64,000 nucleotides of DNA. Source: Rs1 sp000416275 (lineage in GTDB: Bacteria; Pseudomonadota; Gammaproteobacteria; Pseudomonadales; Balneatricaceae). How positions within the stretch are numbered: position 1 is the first letter of the stretch; every line of letters starts with the position of its first letter. Location of the stretch: assembly GCA_965243635.1 (NCBI GenBank), contig OZ251574.1:4030001-4094000 (forward strand), in the 5' to 3' direction. Below the pieces are notes generated by a model. That model was not told the DNA's origin. It did no database searches and saw nothing but the letters and a program-made list of their open reading frames with translations. A program made the translations under genes and the position numbers. This document shows, piece after piece, positions 45,801-53,538 of the stretch.

Positions 45801-45879
45801 ACTAAATAAGTCCGACCAAAGTAATTATTGAAAACAGCCCACCAGCATAAAAAACGTATTTCTTACACAGGAAAGTACT

Positions 45880-46266
45880 ATGCATAGAAGCAGATTAGCC
45901 GCATTAGTTTTAGACTGTAAAATTGATGATATTGAACAAGCGAATACTTTTTGGGAGCAAGCTCTGGGATTAACCTGTGTTCGCTCTAGTGAAGCATGGT
46001 CATCTCAATACTCCCACCTCAACTCTCCAGAAAACCAGCCCCATATATTAATTCAAAAAACCACTCATCAAAGCCGAGTACACATTGATATTGAAACTGA
46101 TGATATAGCGGCAGAGGTTAGGCGGTTGCAAGCTATTGGCGCACAAATAGTAGAAACTTTTGAGCGATGGGTGGTGATGGAAGCCCCTACTGGTCACAGA
46201 TTTTGCATTGTTAATCCTCAAAGAAAGGATTTTATTGATGCTGATGACGTTAATACTTGGAGCTAG
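45880..46266 (+). CDS. Glyoxalase/VOC-superfamily protein
   Basis: A 128-residue single VOC module of the glyoxalase_6 type. Landmarks are LAALVLDCKIDDIEQANTFW at the start, EQALGLTCVR, the beta-strand VHIDIETDDIAAEVRRLQAI and the C-terminal EAPTGHRFCIVNPQ. The metal-ligand positions (His in VHIDI, Glu in MEAPTG) are plausible. Such proteins include lyases, dioxygenases and resistance proteins, and no specific reaction can be assigned. It is followed by a solo remnant arm of family B (CCTGAATCAGTGGCTT near 46320). Confidence 0.8.
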   Translation: MHRSRLAALVLDCKIDDIEQANTFWEQALGLTCVRSSEAWSSQYSHLNSPENQPHILIQKTTHQSRVHIDIETDDIAAEVRRLQAIGAQIVETFERWVVMEAPTGHRFCIVNPQRKDFIDADDVNTWS

Positions 46267-46472
46267 CACTAACCGCTAGCTTCATTGATAAATATAGCTA
46301 TTCAATATGAGTATGCCACCTGAATCAGTGGCTTGCATACTGTGCTTATCGTAAAACATTGATCTTACAAAAAAATTTTAAAACACGCACTAAACGACAA
46401 GACCACTAATGATTGCATGCACATCTCAACTAGACAGAGGCATCCCATTCAACTAGGCATTCAACCAAGTAT

Positions 46473-48119
46473 TTAATCAATATCAACCGCTATAGGCTGA
46501 ATCTCTATCAGCAATGTTGCAAACTCATGCGCTGGGATTGGACGGCTATAAAAAAAACCTTGTAAATTATCACAATCGGTCGACTCAAAAAACTCCTTTT
46601 GCTGCTGTGTTTCTATCCCCTCAGCAGTGACCTTTAAACTTAAATTTTTAGCGAGGGAAATAATCGCTCTAGTCGTTATTACATCATCAGAACTGAATGG
46701 AATATTATCGACAAAGCTCTTATCAATTTTTAATCTATCAATTTTTAATTTCACTAAGTAACTCATGGACGAATAGCCAGTGCCAAAATCATCTAATGCA
46801 ACCGAAACGCCCATTTCTTTTAGCGACTGTAATTGCTGAATAGCAGAGTTAACATCTTGAAGCACCGCAGTCTCTGTCAACTCCATCTCCAAGCACCTTG
46901 CAGGCAACTTTGACATAGTTAACGCATTTTTTACGTTGATGACGAAATCAGCGCTTATCAGCTGCTTTGCAGACATGTTGACAGCGACAGTTAAATACTC
47001 AAAACCCATAGCGCGCCATTCTTGATTCTGTCTACATGCTTGATTCAGCACCCAATTCCCTATTTTGTCCATCATACCAATTTCTTCGGCGATCGGGATA
47101 AAGACATCTGGGCCGATTGGACCTAACTCTTTATTTGTCCACCTCAACAGCGCTTCGGAACCTTTGATTTGCTCCGTTTTAGTATCAATAACCGGTTGAT
47201 AGTAAACTTCAAACTCATCATTCTCTATTGCTTTTCGTAGACCATTACTTATTTTAAGTTTATATTTTGATTTTTGCTCCAACTTTTCTGAATAATATCG
47301 ATAAGTACTCTTTCCTTCAAGCTTCGCGTTATACAATGCTATATCTGCATATTCAAGTAAGTTGTCTACACTTTCAGTATCCGCTGGATATACTGATATA
47401 CCAATACTCATATTGATAAAAATTTCCTCACCATCCAAAAGAAATGGATTTGCTAAACTTGCAATTAACTTCTCTGCGATGAGACTGATACTCTGAATAT
47501 TTATTGGTGAGTCAATAATAATCAAAAACTCATCACCTGATATCCTAGCAAGCGTATCATCAACTCTTAATTTTTTTAAAAGTCGTTTGCTAAACTGTTT
47601 TAATAATTTATCTCTAAACACCTGCCCATACGAATCATTTATGTATTTAAAATCATCTAAATCTATAGAGAATACGGCACCTAATCTTTTTTTTCTTTTT
47701 GCATGTGATATGAATTGCTGCAACCTATTTTTGCAAAGCTCTCTGTTCGGCAGGCCTGTTAGAGCGTCAAAAAAAACCATCTGGTTTAGTTTTTTTTCGC
47801 TGGCGACTCGTGAAATAATCTCAATATTTAAATATTTTTGATTCCGTATTATTATTGCCATAAGCGCAATAGAAAAAAATAACAGCACCATAACCAGCTC
47901 ATCTAATTCGTATTTTTCATGCTGACTAACGAAGCCAACAAATAGTTCAAATGCATCTATCTCTATAGAAATCAGCAAAAATATCATGGCTAATATAACG
48001 ATAACAACGACTTCTCTAAAGAAAGCGGTACCGTATTTTTCAAAGAAAACTGTACGGTTAAATAGATCGGTTTTTTTATTGCTCATTTCAAACTCATTAT
48101 TTAGAATCTCTGATTCCAT
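46473..48119 (-). CDS. Membrane-bound GGDEF-EAL protein (cyclic-di-GMP turnover)
   Basis: A 548-residue protein with two N-terminal membrane helices (about 32-52 and 72-92), a GGDEF domain (about 115-270) and an EAL domain (about 290-540). The cyclase site reads SGDEF in place of GGDEF, with the inserted ISIGISVYP strand intact. The phosphodiesterase site looks complete: SEALLRW (the EAL motif), NMSAKQL, ELTETAVLQD, DDFGTGYSSMSYL, KIDKSFV and TAEGIETQQQ. The likely activity is c-di-GMP hydrolysis with a modified or regulatory cyclase domain. The gene is monocistronic. c-di-GMP control would bear on motility and adhesion, both encoded nearby. Confidence 0.93.
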   Translation of the reverse strand: MESEILNNEFEMSNKKTDLFNRTVFFEKYGTAFFREVVVIVILAMIFLLISIEIDAFELFVGFVSQHEKYELDELVMVLLFFSIALMAIIIRNQKYLNIEIISRVASEKKLNQMVFFDALTGLPNRELCKNRLQQFISHAKRKKRLGAVFSIDLDDFKYINDSYGQVFRDKLLKQFSKRLLKKLRVDDTLARISGDEFLIIIDSPINIQSISLIAEKLIASLANPFLLDGEEIFINMSIGISVYPADTESVDNLLEYADIALYNAKLEGKSTYRYYSEKLEQKSKYKLKISNGLRKAIENDEFEVYYQPVIDTKTEQIKGSEALLRWTNKELGPIGPDVFIPIAEEIGMMDKIGNWVLNQACRQNQEWRAMGFEYLTVAVNMSAKQLISADFVINVKNALTMSKLPARCLEMELTETAVLQDVNSAIQQLQSLKEMGVSVALDDFGTGYSSMSYLVKLKIDRLKIDKSFVDNIPFSSDDVITTRAIISLAKNLSLKVTAEGIETQQQKEFFESTDCDNLQGFFYSRPIPAHEFATLLIEIQPIAVDID

Positions 48120-48456
48120 GGGTAAAAATCAAAGCTTTCAATTTTATCATATCCTAAAAAATTCAAAAAATTCAAATTGTCTATTGAGTCACCTATATTT
48201 AACCTGACTCAGTGATGCCGCGGCACCTAAGTTTAATGTCTAGTGAATTATGGAATGCGAATACTCTATCTAAAACAAACTGTTAATTCGGGCAGTCTAT
48301 ACAAAATCCACAGAGCATCATATAGATACAAATTTTTTTTTATAATTAAAACCTTTGAATTGATATACGACATGAGAAGCACTATCATTTTGATTATAGG
48401 AGGAAATATACTTGAAATCAGCTTTTGCTCCCTCCTAGCCAAGGAGACACTATTTT
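48120..48456. other. Intergenic region between the GGDEF-EAL gene and dtd
   Basis: No gene is seen in this 337-nt region between divergent genes. It is AT-rich and contains an eroded family B arm (CCTGACTCAGTGATGCCG near 48201). The dtd start is preceded by AAGGAGA at 48440-48446. Confidence 0.5.
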
Positions 48457-48900
48457 ATGAAAGCACTGATTCAAAGAGTATCCCACGCCAAAGTGGAGGT
48501 AAATTCAAAGACTGTCGGCAGCATAGATGCCGGGATTTTACTGCTTCTGGGGGTAGAGAAGAATGATTCGACTGAATACGTCGATCGAATGTTGAAAAAA
48601 ATCATTAACTATCGCATTTTTGCCGATCGAGATGGAAAAATGAACTTGAGCTTAAAAGACATCAACGGCGGGCTATTAGTGGTATCACAATTCACTTTAG
48701 TTGCTCAAACCAACAAGGGATCAAGACCTGGATTTTCTAGGGGAGCCGATCCTGCACACGGTCAGTTTATCTACGATGATTTTGTGAAAAAAGCGCAAGC
48801 CAGTCAACTTAAAATCCAGTCGGGACAGTTTGCTGCCGATATGCAAATTAGCTTGGTAAATGATGGTCCGGTGACTTTTATGTTTGAAATAAATGAATAG
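48457..48900 (+). CDS. dtd: D-aminoacyl-tRNA deacylase
   Basis: Dtd removes D-amino acids (and glycine from tRNA-Ala) wrongly attached to tRNA. The 147-residue protein shows MKALIQRVSHAKVEV, the specificity motif LLVVSQFTLVAQTNKGSRPG (SQFTL) and the GPVTFMFEIN ending with the GPVT motif. It has normal length. Together with dsdA it would protect against D-serine and other D-amino acids. It is convergent with the unknown gene at 48922. Confidence 0.96.
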   Translation: MKALIQRVSHAKVEVNSKTVGSIDAGILLLLGVEKNDSTEYVDRMLKKIINYRIFADRDGKMNLSLKDINGGLLVVSQFTLVAQTNKGSRPGFSRGADPAHGQFIYDDFVKKAQASQLKIQSGQFAADMQISLVNDGPVTFMFEINE

Positions 48901-48921
48901 TCACTGTGACTGGTTGAAAAT

Positions 48922-49497
48922 TTATTGGAGCGTATACTCACTCGCACCAACCGCCAGAAATAAGTTATCTGACACTCCCCAATCAAGTACTTTCGCCCCC
49001 CGATGGATGAGGCTAATAATTTGATGCAGCTGATTGTAATCAATCGATGATTCCGCCACTACGTCAGCTGTGGAGGAGGTGTAAAAACTCAATTTATACT
49101 GCTGGTTTTTACAGCTAATATCTAATCTCTGCAAAATGTTAGCTGCTATTTTAGGCTCTGGCGCTGCGCCACTGCCCTCTTTTGTCACTATAAAATCAGC
49201 ATTCAAGCCAACCGTTGCGCTCAAAGCAAGCTGGGCACTTTGGTGCTCAAACATCGCCATCGCTGATCGATGATCCGATGGGGCGAGGGCTACCGCAGGA
49301 GAGGTTCTCTCGATTAAATCAATGGCGGCATTTAACAGTCGCAGCGCCAACCTTCTGGTTATCCAAAAACTGACTTCCTGGCCATCGTTATACAGATTTC
49401 CCGAAAGTCGAATCCGATCTTGTACTTCGCTATACTCGAAAGTGAACGCTTTTATGTCGATAACCGACGCTAATGATTTATCTGCCAAAGGCTGCAT
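48922..49497 (-). CDS. Conserved protein of unknown function coupled to moaA
   Basis: A 191-residue cytoplasmic-looking protein without signal peptide or membrane helices. It starts on an ATG that overlaps the moaA stop by one base (TGATG), behind a GGGAGG ribosome site. I do not recognise a domain; YNDGQEVSFWITRRLALRLL and GSGAAPEPKI are the more distinctive stretches. The coupling to moaA suggests a shared transcript, but nothing in the sequence ties it to molybdopterin synthesis. It could be a lineage-specific passenger gene. Confidence 0.7.
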   Translation of the reverse strand: MQPLADKSLASVIDIKAFTFEYSEVQDRIRLSGNLYNDGQEVSFWITRRLALRLLNAAIDLIERTSPAVALAPSDHRSAMAMFEHQSAQLALSATVGLNADFIVTKEGSGAAPEPKIAANILQRLDISCKNQQYKLSFYTSSTADVVAESSIDYNQLHQIISLIHRGAKVLDWGVSDNLFLAVGASEYTLQ

Positions 49498-50492
49498 CAC
49501 CCTCCCGTCATACTCATAAAACGCACCACTTGCACATCACCGTCCACCGTAAAATGATGCTCTTTGGGTTTATTGCCCATCGCCATAACGAGATGGCGCT
49601 TTAACACCTCAATATCACCCTGGTTATCGCGGATTATTTGTTTTAAATCCACCGCATGCTCATTGCCGAGGCAGAGTAATAATTCACCTTCAACGGTCAC
49701 TCTCACTCGGTTACAATCGCCACAAAAATTATGACTATGAGGCGAAATAAAACCAATCTTACTTTTACTATCAGCCATATTCCAATACTGGGACGGGCCT
49801 CCGGTATTCAAGGAGGAGCGACTTAGCGGGTATCGCTGCTCAATAGCGGAAAACACATCATCACTGGAATAGTACGTTTCAGCACGATTATGTGAGCTAA
49901 TCACGCCCAGCGGCATCTCTTCAATGAATGATATATCAATTTCACGATCACGAACAAAATCCACTAAGTCCAAGACTTCGTGATCATTGCGGCCCTTTAA
50001 AATAACCGCATTTAATTTGATTCGCTCAATACCGGCATCAACCGCGGCATCAATCCCCTCTATCACTTGCTCTATATTACCGATACGGGTAAGCGCTTTG
50101 AACAGCAGCGGATTTAAACTATCTAAACTAATATTTATCCGATTAACCCCAGATGCCTTTAGCTGTTGTGCATATTTTTTTAGTTGTGAGCCATTGGTTG
50201 TCAAACAAAAATCTTTTAAACCTGCAAGTTTGCCGATACCATCAAACAGCGAGAGAACATCTCGTCTAACCAGTGGCTCGCCACCGGTCAAGCGAATTTT
50301 ATTGACGCCTAATTCCACAAAAGCTCTAGCAATCAAGTGAATTTCTTCCAGTGACATCACCTGATCGCGAGGCAAAAAGGTCATCTTTTCGTCCATACAG
50401 TACACACAGCGAAAATCACATCTATCAGTCACAGACATTCTAACGTAAGTTATTTTACGACCAAACTGGTCTATTAATTGCGTCTGAGGCAT
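49497..50492 (-). CDS. moaA: GTP 3',8-cyclase MoaA
   Basis: MoaA is the radical SAM enzyme that starts molybdenum-cofactor synthesis by rearranging GTP. The 331-residue protein carries the N-terminal cluster motif CDFRCVYC, RLTGGEPLVRRDV, and the C-terminal second cluster CGDCNRVRVTVEGELLLCLG with three cysteines (the first precedes in SPHSHNFC). The ATG at 50492 is chosen over an upstream TTG because it gives the family start and lies 9 nt after AAGGTG. The C-terminus MSMTGG is the conserved GG tail. A family B element ends 46 nt upstream of the start. Confidence 0.96.
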   Translation of the reverse strand: MPQTQLIDQFGRKITYVRMSVTDRCDFRCVYCMDEKMTFLPRDQVMSLEEIHLIARAFVELGVNKIRLTGGEPLVRRDVLSLFDGIGKLAGLKDFCLTTNGSQLKKYAQQLKASGVNRINISLDSLNPLLFKALTRIGNIEQVIEGIDAAVDAGIERIKLNAVILKGRNDHEVLDLVDFVRDREIDISFIEEMPLGVISSHNRAETYYSSDDVFSAIEQRYPLSRSSLNTGGPSQYWNMADSKSKIGFISPHSHNFCGDCNRVRVTVEGELLLCLGNEHAVDLKQIIRDNQGDIEVLKRHLVMAMGNKPKEHHFTVDGDVQVVRFMSMTGG

Positions 50493-50537
50493 TGCACTTA
50501 GCACCTTCAATTCCCACTCTATGGTTGTTAAGTTCTA

Positions 50538-50697
50538 CCTGAATCCGTGACTTCAAAGTGAATACAGAGTGTAAGATATTGGTTCTACGGTGGAATTGAA
50601 AAATCTTAGCTGCACCCGTAGGTTCAGCGGGTATTTTTCTAACCGCTGTAGAATCAAGAGCTTGCGCCATGTAGCGCAGTGAAGTCACTGATTCAGG
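50538..50697 (+). mobile_element. Family B element, 160-bp form, at the yaiI stop codon
   Basis: Perfect arms CCTGAATCCGTGACTTCA and TGAAGTCACTGATTCAGG enclose the same internal deletion as the copy at 7276. The 5-bp duplication TTCTA is perfect (50533-50537 and 50698-50702). Its right end supplies the last base of the final Thr codon (AC-C) and the TGA stop of the yaiI-like gene. It lies between yaiI and moaA, on the moaA promoter side. Confidence 0.95.
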
Positions 50698-51163
50698 TTC
50701 TATTCTTAGCTTGCCGTTTCATCCAGCCAACTAAATACTGATCTAGCTGATTAGCGAACAGCTGCCGATCGTTTTGATTCATTTTATCTGGCCCACCAGA
50801 CTGAATACCACTACTGCGCATCGTTTCCAAAAAATCACGCATATTCAACCTAGACTTAATATTGTCAGTATCTAAGACTTCGCCACGCGGCGTTAGCACC
50901 CTGCCGCCCTTCTCTATAACCTCACCGGCCAGCGGCAAGTCACTGGTGATAATCAAATCATCAACCGCGCAGCGCCTGACAATTTCATCATCCGCCACAT
51001 CAAAACCCGACGCAACTCTTATCGACTTAACATTATCCACGTTTGGTACGGGAATATATTGATTTGCCACAAAATATAAACAGATTTTAGTCCGCTGCGC
51101 GCTGCGTAACAAAATTTCTTTGATCACTTTAGGACAAGCGTCCGCATCTACCCAAATCGCCAT
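50693..51163 (-). CDS. yaiI: YaiI/YqxD family protein (UPF0178)
   Basis: A 156-residue protein of the DUF188/UPF0178 family, which has a PIN-like nuclease fold but no established role. Landmarks are IWVDADACPKVIKEIL, VADDEIVRRCAVDDLIITSD, LPLAGEVIEKG and LTPRGEVLDTDNI, with the aspartates of the presumed metal site intact. The C-terminus reads QAKNRT-stop. The last Thr codon and the stop lie across the boundary with a family B element. In the reconstructed empty site the frame would also end NRT-stop (ACT TAA), so the protein is unchanged. Confidence 0.93.
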   Translation of the reverse strand: MAIWVDADACPKVIKEILLRSAQRTKICLYFVANQYIPVPNVDNVKSIRVASGFDVADDEIVRRCAVDDLIITSDLPLAGEVIEKGGRVLTPRGEVLDTDNIKSRLNMRDFLETMRSSGIQSGGPDKMNQNDRQLFANQLDQYLVGWMKRQAKNRT

Positions 51164-51346
51164 TTAAACACCCTTGCCTGTTAGCCTGTTTTTATACACA
51201 ATTAATGGGCATGCTAGTGCGGCAATTCAACCTTTTACCGCAACTAGTTTCTATAGGCAATCACCTGCCTATTTTAAGCCGCTGATTTTTTCAAACAGCT
51301 AGCTCTTCTGTCACTAGCAATAAATCCAAACGCTACCAATAATTTT
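51164..51346. other. Short unannotated stretch
   Basis: No gene, clear promoter or repeat is recognised between the yaiI start and the family C element. It is moderately AT-rich. Confidence 0.4.
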
Positions 51347-51689
51347 ACTGATTGACCATCAGACTCCGCTCAACTTGGCGACTATTTGATAAAGCATTTA
51401 ATTTCAACAAGTTAAGAAGTTGTAATGTTGTAATATGTTTCTATGATTTAATAATGGTTTAGATTATGGCCAAGTCACATATTTGTAAATTTTTTTACTT
51501 TAGGCCAGTCTGTGAAGACGCAGTGCTAATCAGCTAGTGTTTTGTTTTTCCTCTGTGCAGCGCAGCGCCTCTGTGCCCTCTGTGGTGAAAAAATCTTTAA
51601 AGGATTGGTTTTACCACAGAGGACACAGAGAGCACAGAGAAGAGATTAAAAGCATCTTTTGCTATGGCGGAGTCACAGGGCTAATCAGG
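51347..51689 (-). mobile_element. Family C element, 343 bp, inverted relative to the 44839 copy
   Basis: It matches the 44839 copy in reverse over its whole length, with about 36 bp extra. The ends are ACTGATTGACCATC and GGGCTAATCAGG. A perfect 8-bp duplication ATAATTTT flanks it (51339-51346 and 51690-51697). The internal hairpin is longer here (CTCTGTGCCCTCTGTGGTG opposite CACAGAG repeats). It encodes nothing evident. Confidence 0.88.
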
Positions 51690-51771
51690 ATAATTTTTAT
51701 ACAGACGAGGTAGAATTACATCTCCTCGATATTTTATCATGACTTTTCACAGCCAATAAAGAGCGCTAAAA

Positions 51772-52326
51772 TTGAAAAATGACCAGCAAAAAATGCTCGA
51801 TGGTGAAGCGTACAACCCACTGTGCAAAGAGCTACGCAAGCAGCGCAGCAGAGCGAAAGCGCTATGCTTTGAATACAATCGAGCTCACCCTGATCAGAAA
51901 GGCAAAAAACAACAAATTTTAAGCAAGCTGCTAAATAGTGTTAACAAGGCGGTTATTGAGGCTAATTTTTATTGCGATTACGGCTACAATATCACACTAG
52001 GCAGTAACTTTTACGCCAATCACAATTGCACTATCCTCGATCCAGCACCGGTAGTTATCGGCAATAATGTGATGTTTGGCCCCAATGTCAATCTATCTAC
52101 CGCCACCCACCCGCTAAACGCCGAAGAACGCGCAACCGGCTCAGAGACCGCTCAACCCATTTATATTGAGGATAATGTATGGATTGGCATGGGGGTACAA
52201 ATATTAGCTGGAGTCACTATTGGTAAAAACTCCGTGATAGCAGCGGGGGCGGTGGTTAATAAAAGCATCCCTAGCAACTCATTGGCCGCCGGAGTCCCCG
52301 CTAAAGTAATCAAAAATTTAACCTGA
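51772..52326 (+). CDS. maa: Maltose O-acetyltransferase-like hexapeptide acetyltransferase
   Basis: A 184-residue trimeric left-handed beta-helix enzyme of the Maa/NodL group, which acetylates sugars such as glucose and maltose on O6. Seen: KMLDGEAYNPLCKELRKQR, the FYCDYGYNITLGSNFYANHN core, DPAPVVIGNNVMFGPNVNLS, then ATHPLNAEERATG and hexapeptide turns ending AAGVPAKVIKNL. The catalytic His is in ATHPL. The start codon is a TTG with only a weak ribosome site; the first ATG would drop 7 residues. The final Thr codon and TGA stop are formed by an old family B element. Confidence 0.87.
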   Translation: MKNDQQKMLDGEAYNPLCKELRKQRSRAKALCFEYNRAHPDQKGKKQQILSKLLNSVNKAVIEANFYCDYGYNITLGSNFYANHNCTILDPAPVVIGNNVMFGPNVNLSTATHPLNAEERATGSETAQPIYIEDNVWIGMGVQILAGVTIGKNSVIAAGAVVNKSIPSNSLAAGVPAKVIKNLT

Positions 52327-52541
52327 ATCAAAGATTCCACTGTACTACACAGCACCAGCTATTGATCATACTGCGGTTTAAAACAGTTCTTTAAGCTGCA
52401 GATTTGATGCAGGGAGGCATTTACTTAGCGAGTACAGGACCCATCTGAATTTACTGTTAATATTTTTCAACTCTAGGTAAAACCAACATTTGACACTCTG
52501 CATTCACTTTGAAACCACCGCTGCAAATAGTAATCAGCAGA
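52322..52541 (-). mobile_element. Old, diverged family B element at the maa-like gene end
   Basis: The order of family B blocks is kept in reverse orientation (CCTGAATCA arm, CCGC-type hairpin, GATGCAGGGAGGCATTTA, ACACTCTGCATTCACTTTG), but with many substitutions. The right arm is eroded. TTTAA occurs before the left end (52317-52321) and at 52542-52546, a possible 5-bp duplication. Confidence 0.65.
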
Positions 52542-52589
52542 TTTAACTATTGAGCGCCTGTGCACTAGAGATCTACCTCTAGATGTAAA

Positions 52590-53375
52590 TCAGTTTGTCT
52601 CAGGAAAATCCCAAGTTTCCGCCAGCGCGCCAATTTTACTGGCAGTTGCCAGTAAATCTACTTTAAATGCGGCTAATTCTAACAGCGTATAGCGCGCGGT
52701 AGAGGTAGTGATTGACAGGCCACCTAAGACTCTTTTAGAACTGCTTAATATCGGGGCGGCGATACAGATGATATTTGGCTCGTGTTCCTCTCGATCAAAG
52801 GCAACTTGTTGTTGACGAATCTCAGCGAGCTCCGCAGATAGCTGCTCTACACTAACTATAGTATTGGCGGTATAGCGATGAAAGGACTGTTGTTGCACTA
52901 AGCTTTGCCGCTGCTCTGCTGGCAGAAAAGCTAACATCGCCTTGCCTATGCCCGTGCAGTAACCTGGGCCAATTTTACCGGCATCAGAATACATCGCCAG
53001 AGGCGAGGCGGGATTGCGCTTGTCGACATACAGAACTTGACCGTGATCTAACTGACCTAAATGTACGGTCTCCGCTAGTTTTAATGAAAGCTCATCTAAC
53101 AGCGGCCGAGCTATCGGCGCCAGTGAGGATTGTCGCCACGCGGCATGCGCTAATCTGACTAATCTCACCCCTAAGCTGTACAGCTGCCTTTCACTATCAT
53201 ATCCCAACATCCCCTGGCTGGTTAACGTTTGCAGCAGGCGATAGAGTGTCGCTTTGGGGTGGGGGCTGGCGGTCAGCAATTCACTGAAGCGCACCGGTCG
53301 CCCAATGGCCGCCACTTGGTCTAACAAATCCAATGCTTTACCGACGGTGCCATCGCTGTTATTACGTATTTTCAT
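52590..53375 (-). CDS. IclR-family transcriptional regulator (KdgR-like)
   Basis: A 261-residue regulator with an N-terminal winged helix (about 8-75: LDLLDQVAAIGRPVRFSELL, KATLYRLLQTLTSQGMLGYD) and a C-terminal IclR effector domain (about 90-250: AETVHLGQLDHGQVLYVDKR, GIGKAMLAFLPAEQR, IAAPILSSSKRVLGGLSITT). It is divergent from the galactonate-type pathway genes. A perfect dyad TGAAAC-CAA-GTTTCA, the shape of known KdgR boxes, lies in the shared intergenic region. KdgR responds to 2-keto-3-deoxy sugar acids; here 2-keto-3-deoxygalactonate is a reasonable inducer. That is inference. Confidence 0.92.
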   Translation of the reverse strand: MKIRNNSDGTVGKALDLLDQVAAIGRPVRFSELLTASPHPKATLYRLLQTLTSQGMLGYDSERQLYSLGVRLVRLAHAAWRQSSLAPIARPLLDELSLKLAETVHLGQLDHGQVLYVDKRNPASPLAMYSDAGKIGPGYCTGIGKAMLAFLPAEQRQSLVQQQSFHRYTANTIVSVEQLSAELAEIRQQQVAFDREEHEPNIICIAAPILSSSKRVLGGLSITTSTARYTLLELAAFKVDLLATASKIGALAETWDFPETN

Positions 53376-53407
53376 TCAAGCTGCCTTTTTAAATCCTATC
53401 GAAACTA

Positions 53408-53461
53408 TTGACAAGTATCTGGTTAATGGCGCATATTGTCAATATTTGAAACCAAGTTTCA
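53408..53461 (+). promoter_or_regulatory. Promoter and IclR/KdgR-type operator of the galactose pathway
   Basis: TTGACA (53408-53413), an 18-nt spacer and CATATT (53432-53437) form a plausible sigma-70 promoter. The perfect palindrome TGAAACCAAGTTTCA (53447-53461) lies at the expected transcription start, where a bound repressor would block it. ATTGACAA and TTGTCAAT form a second, wider inverted repeat around the promoter. Confidence 0.7.
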
Positions 53462-53538
53462 TTATATGGAACTTATCTAAGCATAGATTTATTCGATAAC
53501 TTCCCAGTGTGTTGTGGATTATTTAGGGTAAAAGAAGC

